Shown here piece after piece: positions 26,010 to 30,010 of a DNA stretch of 30,010 bases; position 1 is the first letter of the stretch, and the number at the start of each line of letters is the position of its first letter. A program made the translations under genes and the position numbers. The DNA comes from UBA2330 sp035443185. GTDB taxonomy: Bacteria > Bacteroidota > Ignavibacteria > Tepidaquicellales > Tepidaquicellaceae. A model generated the notes under the pieces. The model searched no databases. It was not told where the DNA came from and was given only the letters and a program-made list of their open reading frames with translations. The stretch covers positions 1-30,010 of the forward strand of contig DAORRV010000040.1 in NCBI GenBank assembly GCA_035443185.1. The letters are read 5' to 3'.

Positions 26010-28379
26010 TTAAATTTCAATTACCGTTACACCTGTATCGCCTTCAGACAGTCCACCAAGTCTGTATGATAATACTGACTTATTTGTTTTGAGTAAGTTA
26101 TGAACTTCATCACGCAGCTTACCACTGCCTTTTCCGTGAATTACACTTATTTCTTTCAGACCAATTCTGATTGATTCGTCAATAAACCTGTACAATGAAT
26201 CCGTTATCTCGAAAGTATATTTTCCACGGATATCCAGCGATCTGTTTATAACTCCTTCATTCACTTCCACAAATGAATTTACAGAATGCTCTTTTTTTTC
26301 TTTTATAGGTTTCTCAAGTTTTTCTAATTCATCAATAGTTGTCTTTATTGCAAGACCGTTTACACTTATAGTTACTGTATTTCCTGAAATGGAAATTATT
26401 TCACCTGTTGATTTTGTACCTTTGATCTGTACAGGATCATTAATTTTCAATTCGCCTGAAATTACTTTATTTATTTCTTCAGTATCTTCTTTGGCATCTT
26501 CAATATCAGGTTTTGTTAGTTCTGCAGCAGCTTCAGAAAAATGTTTTTTAATTTCTTTATGCGAATTTTCATTTTCTCTGATTTCTTTTATAGTTTTCTC
26601 GATCAGCTTATTTGCATTTTTAATAATATTTTCAGCATCTAGTTTAGCTTTATAACGGAGTTCTTTTTCATTCTTTTTAAACTCTTTTATCTTCTGATCA
26701 TAAATGTTTGTCAGTCCGGCAAGTCTTGTATTTTCAATGTCATACTTACTTTTAAGAGATTCAAATTTCTGTTTTGTTTCATTAAGTTCTTTCAGCAGAT
26801 CTTCAAGTCTGCTTTCGTTTTCGGATAAATATTTTCCCGCATTATTTAAAAGTACTTCAGGAAAATCAAATTTCCTGGCAATCTCAAAAGTAAAACTCTG
26901 ACCCGGAACGCCGGTTGAGAATTTGAAATTTGGAGAAAGATTATCGACATTAAATTCAAGTGAACCGTTCTCTATATTTTCTGTGCTGTATGCAAACTCT
27001 TTAAGTTCGCTGTTATGAGTGGTTACTATGCTGATGCAATTATTTTCAGATAAATATTCCAGGATAGAAGCTGACAGGGCACTTCCAAGAACAGGGTCAG
27101 TACCGCTTGCAATTTCATCAATAAGTACAAGTGATTTTTGATCAGACTTTGAAATAATTTCTTTGATATACTTTAAATGCGAACTAAATGTACTCAGATC
27201 ATTTTCCAGGGACTGATCATCTCCAATACTTACAAAAATATTATCAAACAATCTGAATTCAGATTCAGGTGCTGCCGGAACGTGAAGACCTGACTGAAGC
27301 ATAAGTTGATTCAGTCCGACAGTTTTCAAAACTACTGTTTTACCGCCGGCATTTGGACCTGAAATGACCATAGTGTTAAATTCGTCTCCAATGCAGATAT
27401 CGAGCGGAACTACTTCATTTCTTTTATGAGTCTGGAGTAAAACCGGATGATATGCATTAATGAGATTTAAATGGTTCTCAGATATTATAGGTTTACTTGA
27501 AATAGTTTCAATAGAGTATTTAGCTTTTGCCTGAAGGAAATCAATCTCAGCAAGTATTCTGATATTGTTTTTTATCGGTTCAATATTTTTAGAAAGTTGT
27601 GAAGCTAGTTCACGAAGAATAGATTCGATCTCTCTTTTTTCTTCAAAATATAATTCAGTAATTTCATTGTTGAGTTCAATCGTTTCAGTAGGTTCGATAA
27701 AAACAGTAGCCCCTGTAGAAGATGAACTGTGAATAATTCCGTGAACGAGTCGTTTATTTTCAACTTTAACAGGAATGACAAATCTGCCGTCACGTTGAGT
27801 GATGATCTCTTCGCGTGCATAATCTTTTTCAGATATTTTCTCCATTACATTTGCCAAAGTCTTCCTTAGTCTGCCTGACTGTGTAATGATCTGTCTTCTG
27901 ATCTTTCTGAGATTGGAAGATGCAGAATCTTTTACAGCGCCGGTTTCATCAATGGTGATATCAATATTATGTTCAAGTATTTTATCAAAGAAGAGATCGG
28001 AAGTAATTCTTTTCAATACAGAAAAGTCTTCACTGAAATCTCTACTGTCTTCGGAAATCATCTTTTTGATGATTCGAGAAATTCTCAGAAAATTCAGAAT
28101 ATGTAAGAATTCTTCCGGGGAAATGTAATGACCCTCAATACCCGCTTTGCTTATAGATCTCCGAATATCTTTAAGTCCGTCTAAAGGAACGTCACCTCGG
28201 GCATTGAGAAGCTCCTTCATCTGAGATACTTTTTCAAGTTCATATTCCAGTTCACCTGACTCAGAAAAAAATTTCATTGAGTCGCAGAGTTCTTCTCCGA
28301 GATCAGAATAAACGAAATTCTTCAGACGAGAAGTGATCCTATCAAATTCTAATTTATATTTTATGTCTGTTAAATCCAT
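26010..28379 (-). CDS. mutS2: Endonuclease MutS2
   Basis: This is a 789-residue MutS2, a MutS-like ATPase without the mismatch-recognition domain, linked to suppression of homologous recombination and to rescue of collided ribosomes. Domains in order are: core/clamp helices (about 1-310), the ATPase with Walker A SGPNAGGKT near 340, SIGDDQSLENDLSTFSSHL, and Walker B VLIDEIASGTDP, then a long charged coiled coil (about 510-640), a KOW-like segment (about 650-690), and the Smr nuclease domain (about 712-789). The Smr motifs are intact: LDIRG at 715-719 (LDxR motif) and HGKGSGKLR at 748-756. cvpA lies upstream on the same strand, across the assembly gap, an adjacency also known in other phyla. 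Confidence 0.97.
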   Translation of the reverse strand: MDLTDIKYKLEFDRITSRLKNFVYSDLGEELCDSMKFFSESGELEYELEKVSQMKELLNARGDVPLDGLKDIRRSISKAGIEGHYISPEEFLHILNFLRISRIIKKMISEDSRDFSEDFSVLKRITSDLFFDKILEHNIDITIDETGAVKDSASSNLRKIRRQIITQSGRLRKTLANVMEKISEKDYAREEIITQRDGRFVIPVKVENKRLVHGIIHSSSSTGATVFIEPTETIELNNEITELYFEEKREIESILRELASQLSKNIEPIKNNIRILAEIDFLQAKAKYSIETISSKPIISENHLNLINAYHPVLLQTHKRNEVVPLDICIGDEFNTMVISGPNAGGKTVVLKTVGLNQLMLQSGLHVPAAPESEFRLFDNIFVSIGDDQSLENDLSTFSSHLKYIKEIISKSDQKSLVLIDEIASGTDPVLGSALSASILEYLSENNCISIVTTHNSELKEFAYSTENIENGSLEFNVDNLSPNFKFSTGVPGQSFTFEIARKFDFPEVLLNNAGKYLSENESRLEDLLKELNETKQKFESLKSKYDIENTRLAGLTNIYDQKIKEFKKNEKELRYKAKLDAENIIKNANKLIEKTIKEIRENENSHKEIKKHFSEAAAELTKPDIEDAKEDTEEINKVISGELKINDPVQIKGTKSTGEIISISGNTVTISVNGLAIKTTIDELEKLEKPIKEKKEHSVNSFVEVNEGVINRSLDIRGKYTFEITDSLYRFIDESIRIGLKEISVIHGKGSGKLRDEVHNLLKTNKSVLSYRLGGLSEGDTGVTVIEI

Positions 28380-28490
28380 TTTATTGTTTGATTTATATCA
28401 ATGCTGTTCAAGATAATTTATTAAAAGAATAAATTCTAATAAAATATATTTTAAATATTAAAATTCAATTCTACCTTCAATTTACCTCAT

Positions 28491-28523
28491 CCCAGCCTTC
28501 CCCTTGGTAAGGTGAGGGCTGGT
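28491..28523. repeat. Imperfect hairpin of a probable dispersed intergenic repeat beside the assembly gap
   Basis: CCAGCC (28492-28497) pairs with GGCTGG (28517-28522). Inside it, TTC pairs with GAG (one wobble), there is one mismatch, and CCTT pairs with AAGG around a GGT loop, giving about 13 pairs. It is GC-rich in an otherwise very AT-rich gap and is flanked by CCTCATCC and TAGGGGTT. Comparable CCTCATCCC...GGGGTT elements are widespread repeats in several phyla, as I recall. Confidence 0.55.
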
Positions 28524-28542
28524 AGGGGTTTTGAAAGAAAAT

Positions 28543-28642
28543 NNNNNNNNNNNNNNNNNNNNNNNNNNNNNNNNNNNNNNNNNNNNNNNNNNNNNNNNNN
28601 NNNNNNNNNNNNNNNNNNNNNNNNNNNNNNNNNNNNNNNNNN
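28543..28642. other. Assembly gap (exactly 100 N)
   Basis: One hundred undetermined bases sit between mutS2 and cvpA. A round 100 usually marks a scaffold gap of unknown true length, so whether anything lies between these two genes cannot be known from this window. Confidence 0.99.
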
Positions 28643-28655
28643 AATCAGATTTCAT

Positions 28656-29183
28656 TTATTTTTTATTATTGAAATCCTTCAGGAAGTCAAATTCCTGATA
28701 GAAGTTTTTTGCATTTGGCAGTACTGTCATAATATTATTGTAAATTCCGGGAGCTGCATCTATAACGTAAGGATATATCTTCGAATCATCAATAGTTTTT
28801 TTTGAGAATGCAGAAAATAGTTTAGTTGTTGCAAGCAGAAATAGACTCGTAAGTATAATTCCTTTAAACATTCCAAACAAAAATCCGAATAGTTTGTCAA
28901 TAGTTTTTGTTGCAAAATTAAATCCTGAGATCTTTTGTGAAACATAATTCAGAATGATATTGATAATGACTACAATCAGTAAGAAAGAGATAAGGCTTAA
29001 AATTCTCTCGTTGATTTTTATAAAAGAAAGATAACCCGTCAGAACTTCGTTATAATTTGTAGCAAGTAAAAATCCGGCAACAATACCGATTAGTGAAAAT
29101 ACGCTTTTAAGAAATCCTTTCTGAAGACCGAGTAAAGAAAGAATGAGGATAGTGATTGAAATTATGAGGTCGAGAGTATTCAA
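28656..29183 (-). CDS. cvpA: CvpA family membrane protein
   Basis: This 175-residue inner-membrane protein of the CvpA family has about four hydrophobic segments: about 5-25, 30-50, 60-82 and 100-122. The family motif KGFLKSVFSLIGIVAGF lies between the first two, and the conserved DKLFGFLFGMFKGI precedes the last. The start must be TTG at 29183: it aligns with the usual N-terminus (MNxLDLI), and an in-frame TGA lies only five codons upstream. E. coli CvpA was named for colicin V production; its conserved role is in envelope integrity. In Firmicutes cvpA neighbours mutS2, as here. The end of the gene is 14 bases from the assembly gap. Confidence 0.88.
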   Translation of the reverse strand: MNTLDLIISITILILSLLGLQKGFLKSVFSLIGIVAGFLLATNYNEVLTGYLSFIKINERILSLISFLLIVVIINIILNYVSQKISGFNFATKTIDKLFGFLFGMFKGIILTSLFLLATTKLFSAFSKKTIDDSKIYPYVIDAAPGIYNNIMTVLPNAKNFYQEFDFLKDFNNKK

Positions 29184-29286
29184 AAGCTTTTTTGATCAAT
29201 TCTGTAAAAATTCAAATACTTAAAAAATTAAATACATTGTTAATTTAAAGTGGTCAAATCGGGAGGGGAGTGTGATCTAGGAAAAG

Positions 29287-29733
29287 TCAGTTAAGTTTGC
29301 TTTTGACAAGATCCTGAATTATTTTCCCGTCGATCTTTCCCTTAAGTTGCTTCATTACTTCTCCCATTAGTTTTCCAAAATCTTTTTGTTCTGTAATTCC
29401 GGATTCCTTTAGGATATTATCAACGATGATGCCTGCTTCATCAGCGGACATTTGTTTAGGAAGATATTCATTTATGATATCAAGCTGAGCCTGTTCTTTA
29501 TCGACAAGATCAATTCTTGCGGCTTCTCTGAAAAGATCGATCGATTCTTTTCTCATTTTTGCCTGTTTGGATAGAAGCTGAATTTCTTCATCTTCATTCA
29601 TTTCCCTGTTCATACCTGACTTATCCATTTTCAATATCTCTGCACGTATGGAACGAAGTGTTTCGATCCTTACAGTTTCTTTTGCTTTGAGAGCAGTATT
29701 GAGATCTTCGTTAATTTTATTTTTTAAGCTCAT
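29287..29733 (-). CDS. yqeY: GatB/YqeY domain protein
   Basis: This is a 148-residue cytoplasmic YqeY-family protein, equivalent to the C-terminal tRNA-binding domain of the GatB amidotransferase subunit but free-standing and of normal family length. Typical segments are an N-terminal helical domain starting SLKNKINEDLNTALKAK, then LRSIRAEI, QAQLDIINEYLPKQMS, and the C-terminal DFGKLMGEVMKQLKGKIDGK. A role in tRNA-dependent amidation has been suggested from homology but is not proven. It lies 49 bases after the TPR gene entering from the right edge and 103 bases before cvpA, all on the minus strand. Confidence 0.95.
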   Translation of the reverse strand: MSLKNKINEDLNTALKAKETVRIETLRSIRAEILKMDKSGMNREMNEDEEIQLLSKQAKMRKESIDLFREAARIDLVDKEQAQLDIINEYLPKQMSADEAGIIVDNILKESGITEQKDFGKLMGEVMKQLKGKIDGKIIQDLVKSKLN

Positions 29734-29782
29734 TAAATTTTATTCATAATTTTAAAAACTATTCAGATAATAAATACACTGA

Positions 29783-30010
29783 TCAGTTTTTCATGCTTGC
29801 TCTGAATCTTTCAGATTCTGCAATGTACTTTGATTTAGGATAATCTTTTTTAAGTTCATCCAAAAGCTTTTTTGATTCATCAAAATCTCCTGCTCTGAAA
29901 TAATCTTTAGCAGCATAAAATAAATACTGATCGACGAACGGATTTTCTTTATCTGTGTTAGCGGCTTTTTGAAATTGCCTGGCTGCATTTAAGTAATCAT
30001 TTTTGGCTTC
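29783..30010 (-). CDS. C-terminal part of a TPR-repeat protein, 5' end beyond window
   Basis: The frame reading into the window from the right edge gives 75 residues to a TGA at 29783-29785. It contains a clear helical repeat pair: DYLNAARQFQKAANTDKENP followed by LFYAAKDYFRAGDFDESKKL, then ELKKDYPKSKYIAESERF, the typical ending of BamD/YbgF-like TPR proteins. A different overlapping minus-strand frame (29791-29988) starts with ATG but has no repeat pattern and is a shadow. The full length, signal peptide and function lie outside the window. Confidence 0.8.
   Translation of the reverse strand, partial: EAKNDYLNAARQFQKAANTDKENPFVDQYLFYAAKDYFRAGDFDESKKLLDELKKDYPKSKYIAESERFRASMKN

Noticed and set aside
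28512..28805. Plus-strand frame spanning the N-run
   Set aside because: It exists only because undetermined bases are read through; the rest is antisense to cvpA.
29791..29988. ATG-started 65-codon minus-strand frame at the right edge
   Set aside because: The other minus-strand frame (29783-30010) is open to the edge and has clear TPR helices; this frame is low-complexity with no domain signs.

Overview
The window looks like a chromosomal scaffold piece from an AT-rich, Gram-negative member of the Bacteroidota/Ignavibacteriota/Chlorobi assemblage. This placement is inferred from gene content, not from a marker tree. Supporting signs are the mitochondrial-type aconitase, the head-GIN (DUF2807) exported protein, many exported TPR proteins whose signal peptides end near SAQ or EAQ, and the 31-residue AURKAIP1/COX24-like ribosomal mini-protein typical of that group. 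Several genes have good Shine-Dalgarno sequences (for example upstream of 6543 and 19594). That is unlike classical Bacteroidia and fits a deeper or sister lineage better. An exact 100-N assembly gap (28543-28642) shows that this is a draft or metagenomic scaffold.

Layout. Positions 1-2214 (+) hold an osmoprotectant/ergothioneine-type ABC importer: an ATPase entering from the left edge, then a single protein fusing the periplasmic binding domain to the permease. Positions 2484-9079 (-) hold an M23 peptidase, aconitase, a DEDDy 3'-5' exonuclease, a DUF1801 protein and a DUF255/thioredoxin-like protein. A succinate-semialdehyde dehydrogenase-like gene (+) lies at 9523-10878, followed by a gene-poor stretch with dispersed palindromes. 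Positions 11412-13748 (-) encode a GIN-repeat surface protein and an exported TPR protein. Positions 13976-20033 (+) carry a small orphan with its own terminator, then a 7TM-HD c-di-AMP phosphodiesterase-like protein, XerD, a TPR lipoprotein, SppA, an HU-like protein and the ribosomal mini-protein, ending in a strong terminator at 20050-20081. gltX and rsmI (-) follow, then divergent rlmB (+), which converges on a (-) block running cvpA, mutS2, a CrtI-family desaturase and an NtrC-type response regulator. A GatB/YqeY protein and the tail of a TPR protein close the window.

Most of this is housekeeping: TCA cycle, tRNA charging, rRNA methylation, chromosome dimer resolution, DNA repair or recombination control, envelope proteolysis and second-messenger turnover. 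I see no defence island, prophage, CRISPR array, transposase, tRNA or rRNA, and no convincing undescribed multi-gene system. The points most worth a second look are: an NtrC-family regulator whose sigma-54-contacting GAFTGA loop is shortened and altered; a binding-protein-first ABC importer fusion; the ribosomal mini-gene; a GIN-repeat ladder protein; and three kinds of short dispersed hairpin repeats in the intergenic regions, one of them touching the assembly gap.
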